From Arion vulgaris (lineage: Eukaryota; Mollusca; Gastropoda; Stylommatophora; Arionidae): a DNA stretch of 64,000 bases. Shown here piece by piece: positions 11,001 to 26,000 of this stretch. The stretch spans positions 25,720,692 to 25,784,691 of the forward strand of contig CM036774.1 of assembly GCA_020796225.1 (NCBI GenBank). Direction: 5' to 3'. Both the position numbers and the translations under genes were made by a program. A model generated the notes under the pieces. It was not told the origin of the DNA. It made no database searches and saw nothing but the letters and a program-made list of their open reading frames with translations. The first letter of the stretch is position 1. Each line of letters begins with the position of its first letter.

Positions 11001-14000
11001 TTGTCTTGTTCTATAGCGTCTTGTCTTTGTGTTGTCTTCTATAGCGTCTTGTCTTTGTATTGTCTTGTTCTATAGCGTCTTGTCTTTGTATTGTCTTGTT
11101 CTATAGCATCTTGTCTTTGTATTGTCTTCTTCTATAGCATCTTGTCTTTGTATTGTCTTGTTCTATAGCATCTTGTCTTTGTATTGTCTTGTTCTATAGC
11201 ATCTTGTCTTTGTATTGTCTTGTTCTATAGCATCTTGTCTTTGTATTGTCTTGTTCTATAGCATCTTGTCTTTGTATTGTCTTGTTCTATAGCATCTTGT
11301 CTTTGTATTGTGTTCTTCTATAGCGTCTTGTCTTTGTATTGTCTTGTTCTATAGCATCTTGTCTTTGTATTGTCTTCTTCTATAGCATCTTGTCTTTGTG
11401 TTGTCTTCTATATCGTCTTGTCTTTGTGTTGTCTTCTATAGCGTCTTGTCTTTGTGTTGTCTTCTATAGCGTCTTGTCTTTGTGTTGTCTTCTATAGCGT
11501 CTTGTCTTTGTGTTGTCTTCTATAGCGTCTTGTCTTTGTGTTGTCTTCTATAGCGTCTTGTCTTTGTGTTGTCTTCTATAGCGTCTTGTCTTTGTGTTGT
11601 CTTCTATAGCGTCTTGTCTTTGTGTTGTCGTCTATAGCGTCTTGTCTTTGTGTTAACATGAGGATTACTGTTATAGCTTCTCTCCGATTGATTTGATAGG
11701 AACATCATCATTGCACTTCGGTGAGTAAACATGTGTGCTCCGAAATCTCCTTCTTACGTAGAAAGATCTCAGCTTCAGTTGCAGTGTATTTTGTAAAACT
11801 ACAGTACTTTATCTTTACGTGTTTCACTAATGAAGATGATACTCGTCCATCACGGGTGATGATGATGACCACACAAATCTTCATCCAAGGGAATGTAGTT
11901 GCGCTATGTTTGTCTGTGTGTGCGTAGATGACTAGTGAGCCCGATACGGGCTTGAAATGTTCTTGTACAGTGTGAGCAAGATATATTTGTACAGTGTGGG
12001 AAGTTTTACTGCCTTTCTATTTTGAGGTTTTTGTTCCATCCGTGCTGTTCTACTTGCTTCGCAGGCCGAAGAACCGTGTCGAAGAAGTGTGCGCCAGGTT
12101 GATCTGTCTTGAGCAACATTCTCCCAGTTGTCGACATCTATGCCAAAGAATTTCATCGAGTTATTACTAATATCATATTACGGAAAAAAGTCAACAAGAG
12201 AATTGTACTATACAAGACGCGACACTTGTAGACAGGAAGTGATAGAGATCTCAGATTGCCTGCCTGCCTGCCTTACTTGACATATTTCATGTAGAATAGA
12301 AAGATATGCGATGCTGTCTATTGTTCCGGTCAGAAGCAACATTGCAATAATGGTGGGTTTAAAGGGAGGGGGATTTAAGCCGAAGGATTGACTTCATTGC
12401 ACTAGGTTTTACCCCATATGGTTCGGTTCCTCTCCGCAGAAATGGCATGCCATCTGTTGAGAATATTGCACGAACCCGTAGCATTGGCAACAGTCGTAGG
12501 GTATCTGAAAAAATGCACTTGTGAACATAACGGCGCGGTCTGGATTCGAACCCCGACCTTCCGATCACAAGGCAGTAGCTTAACCACTTAGCCACAGAAA
12601 CCCTTGATAGATTTTGATACATCAGAGCGTCCGTGTGTTGTCAGGGCTAGAAGAGGAAGCAAAGAATAGTGGTACTGTGACCTACAAAGCATGTCATAAG
12701 AAGCGTCTACGGTAGGGGCCTTAGGAAGCTACCTTAGTAAATAAAAAACATCGCAGAAATTTGATGTACTGGCCTACTTGTAGGCGCATAACTGGCTTAA
12801 CGTACAATCGATCTCAGATCACATACAAATCACAAAGAATAGTTAACAAGTGGTCGACCTGAAGCGTTCGTAGAAGACGAAGATATAGTTACAATTATAG
12901 CTCTGTGCGAAGACGGTGCTGGGTCTGAATGCACTATTTGAAAGAACTGATAAATTTGTTAATAAAATGTTATGTTATCATAGAGAGCAGTAACACACAC
13001 AAATCAGGTTATAGAGGCAAAGAACAGAACGAGTAAGAAGAAATGAGAGTGATTGATTGATAGGACAATCATCATTGCATTCGGTGAGTAACCATGTGTG
13101 CTCCGATCTCTTTCTTACACTGGAAGATCTCAGCGGCAGTGTACAAACTCAGTAGCACCGGCGAAGGTCCCCGGTGTAATTTGAACATGGTGAAGATATT
13201 TTTGTAGGAATTTTATTTTTAATCTTTTTCTAATGAATTTTGCCGGGCAGCTGCTTTCCAGCCTGCTCTTCTCGATTTTGAACTGCCAAGGGTTCTTTTA
13301 CGTGCTCAAATTGAACATGGGACCTACTTTTTATCCTCCGTCTCCGATAGGACTTGGAACTCGATCACACCTACACTGAGATCAGGGACCTCTGGGAAAA
13401 TATCCCAATGGCTCTCCGAAGGAGCAATCAGAGTAGTTATCATAGAGAGTAACACACAAAAATAGAGTTTGGAGGTGGAGAACAGAACGAGTGAGAAGAA
13501 ATGATAGATGTTAGAAGGAAAGGCTGAGAAGATAAACAAAATATTGAAGAGTAATAGGATAACATAGACGAGAACACGGAGAGAAAGATAGAGACGAGAA
13601 ACGTTGAAGAGAGGATCTGCTGTCTCTACGTACGTGCAAGCAATCTAACTTTTATGTTTTAATTGTGTCATTCTGCACAGCACGTCATTCTTCACCGACC
13701 TTGACATGACCAGGCTTACATTGCCTGCTTGCCATAGTTAGGTCAGGTCAACTCTTAATAAGACAAGTGTCATTTGTTGAGGAAATCAAGTCTCCCCCTC
13801 TCCCCCTCCCCTAACTTCACTAATTTGCCTTTGGTTTGACTCTCTGACTCATACACATACAAAAACACGCATAAAAGTGCAACCTAAGAAAAGACTTGCT
13901 ATTATATATATATTATGTGTGTGTGAGTCACAATAGCATAGTTGTTAATTCATCTACGTTTGCATTGCCCTTGGTGCATTTACGTTTGCATATACGTGCT

Positions 14001-17000
14001 ATATCACTCTTTGTGGTTTGTATGTGACCTGACCCTAAGAGCGATTGTACATTGTGCCAGTTATGCGCCTACAAGTAGCCAGTACATCCGATTTATGCGA
14101 CGATTTTTATTTACTAGGGTAGCTTCCCTAGACCCTTACTTCAGACGCCTCTTTTACGACACGCCTTGTAGGTGGCAGTGTTACTATTCTTTGCTCCATC
14201 CATATGCGAGCCCCGGGAATACAAGTGCGATCCTTGTTACAATATTGAGAATCATTGATTTATACGATCACAAACACAATCACGCATATCGATTGTGTGC
14301 GTGCATACGTTTTACGTGCATATGTTAATGCTGATGATTTCGCACTAATGTCGTACGTTTTACCTGCACTGCTGCTATCAGCCAGGAAATCCCCAATATG
14401 TAAGGTATGTCTAATCATGGCCAACTCTAAATATGTTATCTGGAGCGCTCACAGTCTGAGCCACTTGAGTCAGCTCCAAATTAAAATACAACAGCCAAGT
14501 GTTATATTAGTGTTTGATAAACAACGTTTAGTTTATGAATTGTAATTACTTACTTAAAAATAACAATAAATTACAATGGAAAATTAAAGCAAACCCCCTT
14601 TTTGCCACACCCCCTTTTGCCACACCTCCCCTTCCCCACCCCTCCCCTTCCTGCATCTGGGAGAGGATTTCGCTAACACAAGAAGTGCAAGGAATGCCAC
14701 ACCAGCATATGGTGTACACATCACCCATAATAATATTATTGGTAGTATATACTTTGCTGAGAGAGGCAAGAAATATCGGTCTCAGTTCCATGGAGAAGAT
14801 TGAGCTAGTTGCCCAGGATAGAGCGGTATGGAGAAATTACTTGCAGGCGCTATGTAACGTATAACGGTACTAGGGGAATATAATAATAATAATAATGGTT
14901 GGTAAACCGTTTCAGGGCTGTACCGTGTTATGATACAGAGAGGCGGCCACATCAGGAGGCGCCGTAAGGGGGCGGCATAAGCAGCGAAATCAAAATATAA
15001 TTTGACCATTCAATAAAAAAATCTTTACACAATGCTTTTCTATATTGGTCTATGTTATTCCGATATTGGTCTATGTTATTCCGATATTGATCTATGTTAT
15101 TCCGATATTGGTCTATGTTATTCCGATATTGGTCTATGTTATTCCGCTATTGATCTATGTTATTCCGATATTGATCTATGTTATTCCGATATTGGTCTAT
15201 GTTATTCCGATATTGTTCTATGTTATTCCGATATTGGTCTATGTTATTCCGATATTGATCTATGTTATTCCGATATTTATCTATGTTATTCCAATATTTA
15301 TCTATGTTATTCCGATATTGGTCTATGTTATTCCGATATTGATCTATGTTATTCCGATATTGTTCTATGTTATTCCGATATTGATCTATGTTATTCCGAT
15401 ATTGATCTATGTTATTTCAATATTGATCTATGTTATTCCGATATTTATCTATGTTATTCCGATATTGATCTATGTTATTCCGATATTGTTCTATGTTATT
15501 CCGATATTGTTCTATGTCATTCCGATATTGATGTACGCGATTTAGTATTCGTACATTTTGTGTGTGGTCTGCAACAAATGCAGTGGTTTGGACATTTAAT
15601 GAGAATGAAATACAACTAACCATCAATAACAGCATAAAATAAAAAGAAATCGGGTACTAGAACAAAGGAAGACCAAGAAAAGATGGATAGACAATATCAA
15701 GACCACACTACATAAACATGGATACAACACAACAAGGGCAACTCATCTAGCCCTAGAACGCAAATTAAAGCTCCCATCCCTACGCTTAAGAGTGGGCAGC
15801 CAAGAGTGGACAGCCAACTACATCTTCCACCTGGGAATAGACAATAGACAATGCACATTTTGTGCAGATTTTAAAAGAAAATCATAACGGCAAGAGTGGA
15901 CAGCCAACTACATCTTCCACCTGGGAATAGACAATAGACAATGCACATTTTGTGCAGATTTTAAAAGAAAATCACAATCGAAGGTTATTTTAAAGAAAAA
16001 CATTTAAGGGATGGCATTTCGAAGACTTGCATCATACTGAGAAAATATACCGCACGGCCCTGAAACGTTTCATACGTATTTGGTTGTAAACCAAACCGAG
16101 TCCACAAAATTGTCTTCTTCTTCTCTTCCACCATTTACTTCTTTATAGGGGAGGGAGGGAAGGGCGTAGTGATCTTGTGTGTGCTTGTTTTAAGGTCACA
16201 AAATTGTAATTCCAAGAAAAAATTATGTATAGTGCAACATTTAAACTTATAATTGATGTGTGCACCGATGCGGACAGATGTCTTCACTGTTGAACAGCAA
16301 CAACTGATGCGAAATAGTTTCTAAGGAAGAAGAAGAAGAGAACAAAGTGGGCCAACAGTTCAGTGTATGAGAACTTGAAGATAACTTGAAAGATAACCTT
16401 TTGAACATTGTCAATGTATTGACAAGTTTATGGGATAGCAACTTTATCAATTCACTTCTGTGTTTTTGTTCTATTTTTTGGGGCTCTAGTTTCTTCTTCT
16501 TCTTGTCTTCTTTTCTCTAAACATGTTTTGACTTACAGCGATAAGAAGCGGTTTATACAACGGGCTTTTATGTGCGCTTCATAAACAGTGTTTTTCGGTG
16601 CCACTGTTATCTCTGAGGTCCACCTTTAGCATGGACGGCTTTTTGCTTTGTATCAACTGTATCGGATTAACATTGCTCTTTGATGTGCACTGTCTGTTGT
16701 ATCAACTGTATCGGATTAACATTGCTCTTTGATGTGCACTGTCTGTTGTATCAACTGTATCGGATTAACATTGCTCTTTGATGTGCACTGTCTGTTGTAT
16801 CAACTGTATCGGATTAACATTGCTCTTTGATGTGCACTGTCTGTTGTATCAACTGTATCGGATTAACATTGCTCTTTGATGTGCACTGTCTGTTGTATCA
16901 ACTGTATCGGATTAACATTGCTCTTTGATGTGCACTGTCTGTTGTATCAACTGTATCGGATTAACATTGCTCTTTGATGTGCACTGTCTGTTGTATCAAC

Positions 17001-20000
17001 TGTATCGGATTAACATTGCTCTTTGATGTGCACTGTCTGTTGTATCAACTGTATCGGATTAACATTGCTCTTTGATGTGCACTGTCTGTTGTATCAACTG
17101 TATCGGATTAACATTGCTCTTTGATGTGCACTGTCTGTTGATAACCTGCTTATGTGGCCGAACCATGTGCTATTTATTGATGCAGTTAACTACTGATGTT
17201 CTGACCACTTTTTCTGATCTCATTTCTAAAATAATCTGCTTTGTAAATTCACTTTTTTTTCCTTTGCTCCGGTCTAGCAGCTTTATAAATTCACTTCTTT
17301 TAGAGAGGGAGGGGGATGTTTGAGTACGGTGTGTTATGTTGACAGTAGAGTTGCGAAATATCTATTTCGTCATGCGTTGTTGTTCGTGTTTGTTCTCCCA
17401 GTTGTGTCATGATGGTAGATTTAAAAGTGATTTGATAAAGATATCAACAGACAAATAAATGACCAAACGCTAAAACAGGTGAGAGAATTCAAATACCTTG
17501 GAAGTATCTTCACATTTGATAGTAGACTGGACAGAGAGATCGAAACTAGAATCCAGCAAGCCAACAACATTACATACCAACTTACCCCAATCTTGAAACA
17601 CCCAGCAATTCCAGTAGAGACTAAAATACAAATTATAAATGCAATCTTCATACCAGCACTGTGCTACCAGTGCCAAACATGGCACTGACAAAAGAACAAG
17701 AAAGGAAAATTACCACATGCGAAATGAGATGCTTGAGGAAAGCAGTAAATAAAACAAGGAGAGACCATATAAGAAATTAGGAAATTAGAACAGTCGGAAC
17801 AACACCTGCTGTTAGATTTATTGAAAAACAGAGACAAATGGTTTGACCACTTGGTCAGAATGAACCCGAATACACCAGTAGCCGCCGAGTGGTTACCGGG
17901 GCCCAAATTTGGGGTGTAAAGAATAGAACCACTGTTACCTGCCACGCATGTCGTAAGAGGCGACTAAGGAGGTTTGGCTGAAATCGGATGCATGTGTCCT
18001 AAACGTGTAGAAGTCTATGCGTTTAGGGCCTAACAAACCAATGTGCAACGTATACATGTTCTTGGCAAAGATCAAACATATCACAAAGAGGGATTAAAAT
18101 TGGTGGTAAAGAACGAACGCGAAGAAGAAGACACCAGTTGCAAGAGCGTACAACCTGAAAATGGAATCATCAAGAGGAAGGTGCAGACCAAGAAAAGATG
18201 GGTTGATGGAGTTACAGACATCTTAAAACTCCACAATACCACATCATATCAAGCGACCGAGCGTGCACTATCTCGGAAACCGATCATCAGTTAAACCTGC
18301 CACGCCTAGCGGCAAAAAAGCAGAAAAGGACAAAAGAAAGAAAAAAGAAGATGAATTCTATCTATTCACTTTTCATGTTGTGCCTTCCAGCACCACGGCA
18401 AAAAAATAGGCTACTGGAGCGAGCCTCCTTATGAGCTTTGTACATGGTGAAATTTAGTGTCTCGGATATTCCATCGATCCATCGTTTACGTGGTTGTCTT
18501 CTGGATCTGTTGTCGTTGCATCTGAGTGATAGTGCTCTCTATGGGAGCATATCCTGTGGTAACCTTGGTGTGTGTTCGAACCATGTAACGTGTTGTTTCT
18601 TAATATGTTGTAGCACCGGCAAGGATCCCACTTTTCTACTGATCTCGTCGTTTCTGATTTCTCCCGTGTGTTGTCGGGGCGCGCAAGGGGAGCAGAGAAT
18701 AGTAACACTGCGACCTACAAGGTATGTCGTAAGAAACAACAGAGGTAGGGTGCCTAGGGCCCATCTCAGTCCCTCTATTCCACGTAAACATCCGTGTACG
18801 AAGGTCTGTAATTTTATAGAGGAGTCCCTAACCTGCTGCTTTGTAGGTTGGCTGGGGACAGCAAAAGGCTAACGGAAAGCGAACCTAGTAAACGCTGGTT
18901 GAAATCGGACACGTCGCTGAAGGATAAGCACTAGAGCTGCAAATGGTACTGAACAATGTGACGTAAAACACGTTCTTGACAATTGCTGTTTATATATCAT
19001 AATAGCCCGCTTGCCTAGCTTGTTCGTAGCGCGTTGGACGACGGGTGATAAGTCATCTGTGAGTGCGGGTTGAATTCCGGGTGCTGGCAGAAAAGCCACA
19101 GGTCCTCCAGATTTACGGTGTTCGTGGCACCGAACCGAAGGGTTACGATGTCCATGACACCGAGCCGAAGAGCTGAAAGCTCAAGTGCTTCTGGATCGAA
19201 AAAAAATATATATCACAATAAGAATGATCAAAATGGCCAAAAAGAACGAGAGAGAAAGAGACGAGTCCCTGTCATGATTATAATCTATTGTCATCTTGTC
19301 CACTTTTGGCAGGGACAAAAAAAAGGGACACATTTCATTTCACAGAAGAGTGCAAACCTCGCCGTAATGTCATCAATAAAAGTTTAATATTTCAAATATT
19401 CCCAAGTTGTTGGTTGACCTTCGTGTTGTGATTCCAATGTATAATTTATGGTTATTGAAATGTTTGGTAACTGATTATGTGTGTCGTATGGGCGGCGTCT
19501 TCTACTGAATGAATGAAATGTATTACTTACGTCGTTGTTATGGAGTAGAAGTAGTCCAACTTCCTTCATGGTTTGGAGATAGGTATGTGTGCGTGTCTGT
19601 GTGATAGCTAGCTTACTTATATGGGCGACGTGTGTGTGTGTGTATGATAGCTAGCTTACTTATATGGGCGACGTGTGTATGTGTGATAGCTAGCTTACTT
19701 ATATAGGCGACGTGTATGTGTGTTTATGATAGCTAGCTTACTTATATGGGCGACGTGTGACATCATGTACTTTACACTGTACTCCACGGAGTTTTTGTTG
19801 TTGTATACCTTAACGTCGTCACCTGGCACAGAACATTAACGTTGTCACCTGGCACAAAACCTTGCTTGAATAACATAGAGAAATAAAGAATGAAGTGGTT
19901 TGGCCACTTAATAAGAAGGCATCCAAACTCCACTGTATACAGAGTCTACTATAACAGAGCATCAGGAAAGAAGGCGAGAGGAAGACCACGAAAAGATGGT

Positions 20001-23000
20001 TAGATGGCGTAGCAGAATCCTGTCAAAGATAAAAAATAACAAACACCCAAGCCATCCAGGACAGCGCCAAACACAAACAGAAAACCACGACACTGGGCAA
20101 CAACCCGGTAGCAGTAAGACGATAAAAGAAGAAGAACCGTCACATCTTTTATGAGATGTATGATAAAGTGGTTAGAGGTATGGGGTAGTTAGCCGGTTTT
20201 AGTGGTATTATGGTAAAGTGGTTAGAGGTGTTGGGTAGTTGGCCAGTTAGAGTGGTGGTATGGTAAAGTGGTTAGCGGTATGGGGTGGTGGTATGGTAAA
20301 GTGGTTAGAGGTGTGGGATAGTTTGCCGGTTAGAGTGGTGGTATGGTAAAGTGGTTAGCGGTATGGGGTGGTGGTATGGTGAAGTGGTTAGAGGTGGGAG
20401 GTAGTTAGTCGGTTAGAGTGATGGTATGGTAAAGTGGTTAGCGGTATGGGACATTTGGCTCACTAGTCATCTATGCGCACACACACAGACAAACATAACA
20501 CAACTACATTCCCTTAGATGAAAATTGTGGTCATCATCACCCCCCTCCCCCGTGATGGAAGAGCATCACCCTCGCAACATATGCTTCCAGATTACATAAT
20601 TCAGCATGTGTACCCTCCAACCTCTACTGGTGGAGACTGAGCCCCTATGGGTCTGCCTGAAATGTGTCCATTTCGGTCAGCCGAAGGATTGACTTCATTG
20701 CACCGGGACTTTACCCCATATCGCTCGGCCCCTCTTCGCAGAAGTAGCACGCCACCTGCCGAAAATATTGCACAAAGCATGAACTCCGTAGCTCCAGCAA
20801 CAATCCTAGGGTCTCTGGAAAAAACTGCACTCGTGAACAGAACGGCGTGGTCCGGATTTGAACCCACGACCGGTTGGGTTAAATGATCAATACTTATTGC
20901 CTGACTCTTGTGTTGACATTGATGTCTGTTTCTATTTTTCTAGTCACGGCATTCACCAAGTCCACCACCTGGCTCACTTCCACTTAAAGATTCCTATCTC
21001 AGGACCAACTCCTACACACCAGTGGACGGGGAGGGACAATTCATACCAGAACCTTATTTGTATAACGAAGCGGTGAGTTGTACATGTTCATGAAATGTTA
21101 GTTGTTGTTGCTTGTTTCTCATGGTTGTATGATTCGTTGCTATTGTTTGTTGTCTATTGTTGAGTATTGCTGGCTTATATTGAGTGTTGTTCGCTATTGT
21201 TGAGTATTGCTGGATTATGTTGAGTATTGCTGGCTTATGTTGAGTATTGCTGGCTTATGTTGAGTGTTGTTCGCTATTGTTGAGTATTGCTGGCTTATGT
21301 TGAGTGTTGTTCGCTATTGTTGAGAGTTGCTGGATTATGTTGAGTGGTGTTCGCTATTGTTGAGTAGTACTGGCTAATGTTGAGTAATACTGGCTTATGT
21401 TGAGTGTTGTTCGCTATTGTTGAATATTGCTGGCTAACGTTGAACGGTTAACTGTTTTTGAGTGATATTAGCGGTTGTTGGATGGTGTTAAATGTTGCTA
21501 AATGGTGTTCGCTGATATTGAATATGGTTAACTATTGTTGAATGTTGCTAATTTTGGTTGTTGAATGTTGCTAACTGTTGAGGAAGAGTGTTGTTTGAGT
21601 GTAAGAATGTGCTGATGACACGCTGTGAGGATTTGATATGTTTACTGCACATCTGATCTTCACATCCAACGCGTTGCTTTGCCACATTGAGTCGGACGGA
21701 GCAAGTCCTCTGTGACTTGAAAGAACGTACGTTTTGAAACAATGCCAGAATAATTCAGTCATACACAGAAATAACTATTGGCAGTGGCGGCTCGTGATCA
21801 TTTTTGTTGGTGGGGCCAGACATTTTTTCCGGATAAATCATGGTTTTGGTTGCTATATTTTAATTTATAAAATAATAAAAACACGTTATAAATTACTTGT
21901 TGTGGGGCCCGGCCCCACTGGCCCTTAATGACGAGCCGCCACTGACTATTGGTATCATAAGTACAAACTACGCTTCCTGATACAAGGAATTTGATTGATT
22001 GATTGATTGATAGGACCATCATCATTGCACTTCAGTGAGTAACCATGTGTGATTCGAACTTCTTCTTACACAGGAAGATCTAAGCAGAAATGCAGGAAAT
22101 CTGTAGCACCGGCGAGGTCCCGATATAATTTTGAAGATGGTCTAGATATTTATGTAGGAGCTTTTATTTTTAATCTTTTTCTAATGAATTTTGCCAGGGC
22201 AGAGGTTTTGAACTGCCAATGGCTCTTTTACGTTCTCAAATTAAATACAGGACTTACGTTTTATCGTCCGTCTCCGATAGTACTAGGAACTGGATCTCAC
22301 CTACAGTGAGATCGGGGATCTCTGGAAAAATACCCAGATGGCTCCACGAGGGAACGAACCTGGTACCTTTGGCATGAGACAGGAGCACTTAATCTCTACG
22401 CCACAGAGACACTATTAATACAAGAGGGGAAAGTACATTAGCTGACAGAAATCAGAAAAGTATACATAGACATAAACATGACTGGAGATTAGAAACTCAA
22501 CCAAGCAAATCAATATAAGTCATGTTCTACAGGGTGTTCAAGATAATTGCAGCCCCATTGACAATTCGAAAGTTGCCAGGTACAAATTGAGTTGTGTTTA
22601 TTTACTATTTAAACCGGTTCTGACTAGCTCATCCTACGTCACATTTGTTCATCGCCCCTTCCCGCACTACAATTACACACCGTCACACAACTTTGACCTA
22701 TACTACATCATAACTTAACCTTCCCATTTCCATACATATATGCCAGATTAGCTCTATTCACGGGCTGCAATTATCTTGAACACCCTGTATAATAAAACCT
22801 ATCTTGATATCATGTTACATGACAAAAAAGTGTCTACAGTCGAAGGATTGACTTTATTGCACCAGGTTTCCCCGTATAGCTCCTTCCATGTCGGCAGAAA
22901 TTGAACGACATCTGTCGAGAGGGTTGGGAAATTCACGAACTCAGTAGCTCCAGCAACAATCCTAGGCATCTCCGAAGAAACAAAATTTGACATGTTACTC

Positions 23001-26000
23001 GGCCCGGATTTGAACCTGCAACCTTCAGAACGACATGCAAACGTTTTAACTATTTTGTAATAAAGACATGATAGTTATAGAATTCGATAGTAAGTGTTGC
23101 GGACGTTTTAAATCATTTTGCAATAGAGACATGGTAGTTATAGAATTCGAGAGAAAGTGTTGTGGACGTTTTAACCACTTTACAAGTAAATGGACATTAA
23201 TCAGCAATGATGCCATCTTTCTTTACCCTTCGCCCCAAGGAGGCATAGGTCCTCAACCAAGGCCTTGCAAGCTCTCGTGCACTTGGTTGTGGTTTTATAG
23301 CTGAGTATTTTTACTGGATGGAGTAGCTAATTCTACGCCAAACCTCCACTTTCGACGTATACGACATGTGATAGGTATTAGTGGTTCTATTATTTACCCC
23401 GAATTTGGGCCCCGGTAACCACACGGGCGTCTTATTTGTATGATGAATCATCTTTCACTCATTAATGGCCAGGAGGGACGTGTAGACGCATGTGCTGAGA
23501 TTCTCATTGTCTATATTGCGATCAGATCTCATATCAGACATGTATGCACCTACCCTTCTACCAATTCCATGTAGCTCTCCTTCGATCTCTACCCACTTAG
23601 CCAGACATTAGTCTGTTACCAGGACCACCACTTGGAGGTGGGGTACGATCTTGATCAGTGCCATCTCACTGACCCTGGTGTCACTGTATATCCTTATATT
23701 ATTACGCCTGCGGTCCCAGATGTGACGCCATGCTAAAGTATAACTCAGTCACCAACTCCGTAGCACCACCATCGATGGTGCACGGCAACATTTTGAGGAT
23801 GATGACAAAATGCAGCAATTAATTTTTTATAGTCATTGATAGCAACTTTTGCCCCGACAGCGACTTACAAGATTACTCTTATCAAATTTTAGCTGCCGAT
23901 GTTTCTCTTACGTGTTCAACTTGAACACGAGACTTACTTGTTATTGTACGTCTCCGATAAGACTAGGAACCCGGTCTCATCTACTTTGAGATCAAGGATG
24001 ACTGGAAAATATTCCGATAGCTCCAGACGGGACACGAACCGGTTCCTTTTAGAGCTTGAGACTAACACTCTCAGAGACTCCCATAGACAAGATATGAGCA
24101 TCGATAATTTACAACAATACTGTCCCAACGTTTGTATATACCAGGGCGCATCAGACTGATGATTATAGACACCAGGGCGCCATATGTGACGTATATCATA
24201 CTACTATTACTATAGTTCGTTCCAAAATTCGTGATCACACTAAGGTTTAATTTGTACGAAATCTATCTGATGGATAAACGTAATTTTTTGCATGCAGTCT
24301 TATATACTTCACGACGTTATGAATCCATGTTTAGCTAATTGGTAGGTAGCTTAGTTGATGCAAAAACGTTTTTTGTTATATAATTTTGCATAAGGACAAC
24401 AAAATGGTAACCAAAATTTAGAATTTACAGTAATACACAAAATGGTGGCGAATGTTTGCAAAGGCGTATCTCTATTACATATTATAAAAAGAAAGGTGAC
24501 ATGGTGAACAAATGATACCTTCCACTTCTATACATGGAAATAAATGTTGTGTACAAACGACAATGACAGTCGTTAGGATACATTGTAAACTGATTAATTC
24601 GACGGGATTCCCGATTTTCACTTGCGCTGAATTGCATGTGGAGCACGGAAATGCTAAATTATTGACAAACTTGACAATCGTACTGCTAACCTTCCACAAG
24701 TATAACAAATCAACATCGCTGTTATTTTAGTAATAACATATAATGAAAATCATGCAACACTAAAGGTTTGGGTAGGCAAAAAATACTTTATGAAGGTTGC
24801 CGCTGTTACCTATATAAAAATGTAAAAATCAATCATTTCTGTCCAGTGGATGATTTGATATCAGTCGGTAAAGATGTTTCCGAATTTTGGAACGAACTAT
24901 AATAATTCATCATCATCAAATAGCTTGTCCTGAGCAGAACTTTGCCACCCCAATAGTCCTCCGGAATTTCTCTCATAGGCCAGATGTCCTGCCTCTGTAG
25001 CGTCATGTTCAAACCATCAGTTACATTCTGAATCCATCTTCTCCGTGGTCTTCCTCTTCTTCTCTTTGCCGGTATGCCTCCTTCCATGATGGTCTTCTCA
25101 GCCCTTCATGTCTTTTTATATGTCCAAAATATCTCAATTTTCTCTTTCTATAATAATTACCATAGTAATATTAATATATTGAAATGATCAACGAATATCA
25201 AAGCAGGCATTGAAGTGGGATACAAAGGGTTCAAGAAAGAGAGGTCGACCTAAAGAGACCCTGAACCGAACTTTGCTGGGAGAGGCAGGAAATATCGGTC
25301 TCAGTTCCATGGAGGAGATTGAGCGAGTTGCCCAGGATAGAGCGGTATGGAGAAATTACTTGCAGGCCCTATGTAACGTATAACGGTACGAGAGGAATTA
25401 TTATTAATATAGTTAAGATGCCGACGCTTTCTTCAGTGAAAACAGCAAAGAGTTGGGCTAGAAGAACAGTAGAATGGTTGCACTAGAAAACAAGATTGCA
25501 AAAGTGAGAAGATCGTGCTCATGGGAGTGATACTTCTTCGAACGCTCCATATCGATCACTTGTTAACCACTCTTTCTGTGATCTGAGCCTAAGAGCGATT
25601 GTACACTGTGCCAGTTATGCTCCTACAAGTAGACAACTACATCCGATTTCTGCGACGCTTTTATTTACTAGGGTAGCTTCCCTAGGTCCCTACCTCAGTC
25701 GTCTCTGACGACATGCCCTATAAGTCGCAGTATTACTATTCTTTGCTCCCCTTGTGAGCCCTGGCAACGGGAGCGTTAGAAAAAAAAACTGAACAAAATA
25801 GTTTGTTATCTTCAAATCTGATTAACCATAAAGCCGACGGAGGATATAGAGTGCCATGAATATATGGCAAGGCACACGGGCGCCGCGTTGGAATGCGCTG
25901 ATCTGCAACTTAGCGATGTACTGAAACTTACATGTCTAAGGTGGTCAAAGAAAACCGTGGGGACGCTGCGGTAATACTACGTAAATTAGTGGGTTTTTTT

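Noticed and set aside
12530..12605. Possible functional tRNA gene
   Set aside because: A- and B-box-like blocks are present, but no full cloverleaf can be made, and the copy continues into the SINE-D body. The other tRNA-like heads (SINE-C, E, F, G) were rejected on the same ground.
12359..12622. 87-codon - strand ORF ([21 protein letters not shown])
   Set aside because: Translation of a tRNA-derived SINE-D; the same peptide pattern appears wherever this SINE occurs.
13942..14328. 128-codon + strand ORF
   Set aside because: Most of it is an inverted SINE-A copy (14003-14222).
15032..15619. 195-codon ORF with LCYSDIG repeats
   Set aside because: It is the 21-bp minisatellite in an open frame; no initiation context or non-repeat protein domain.
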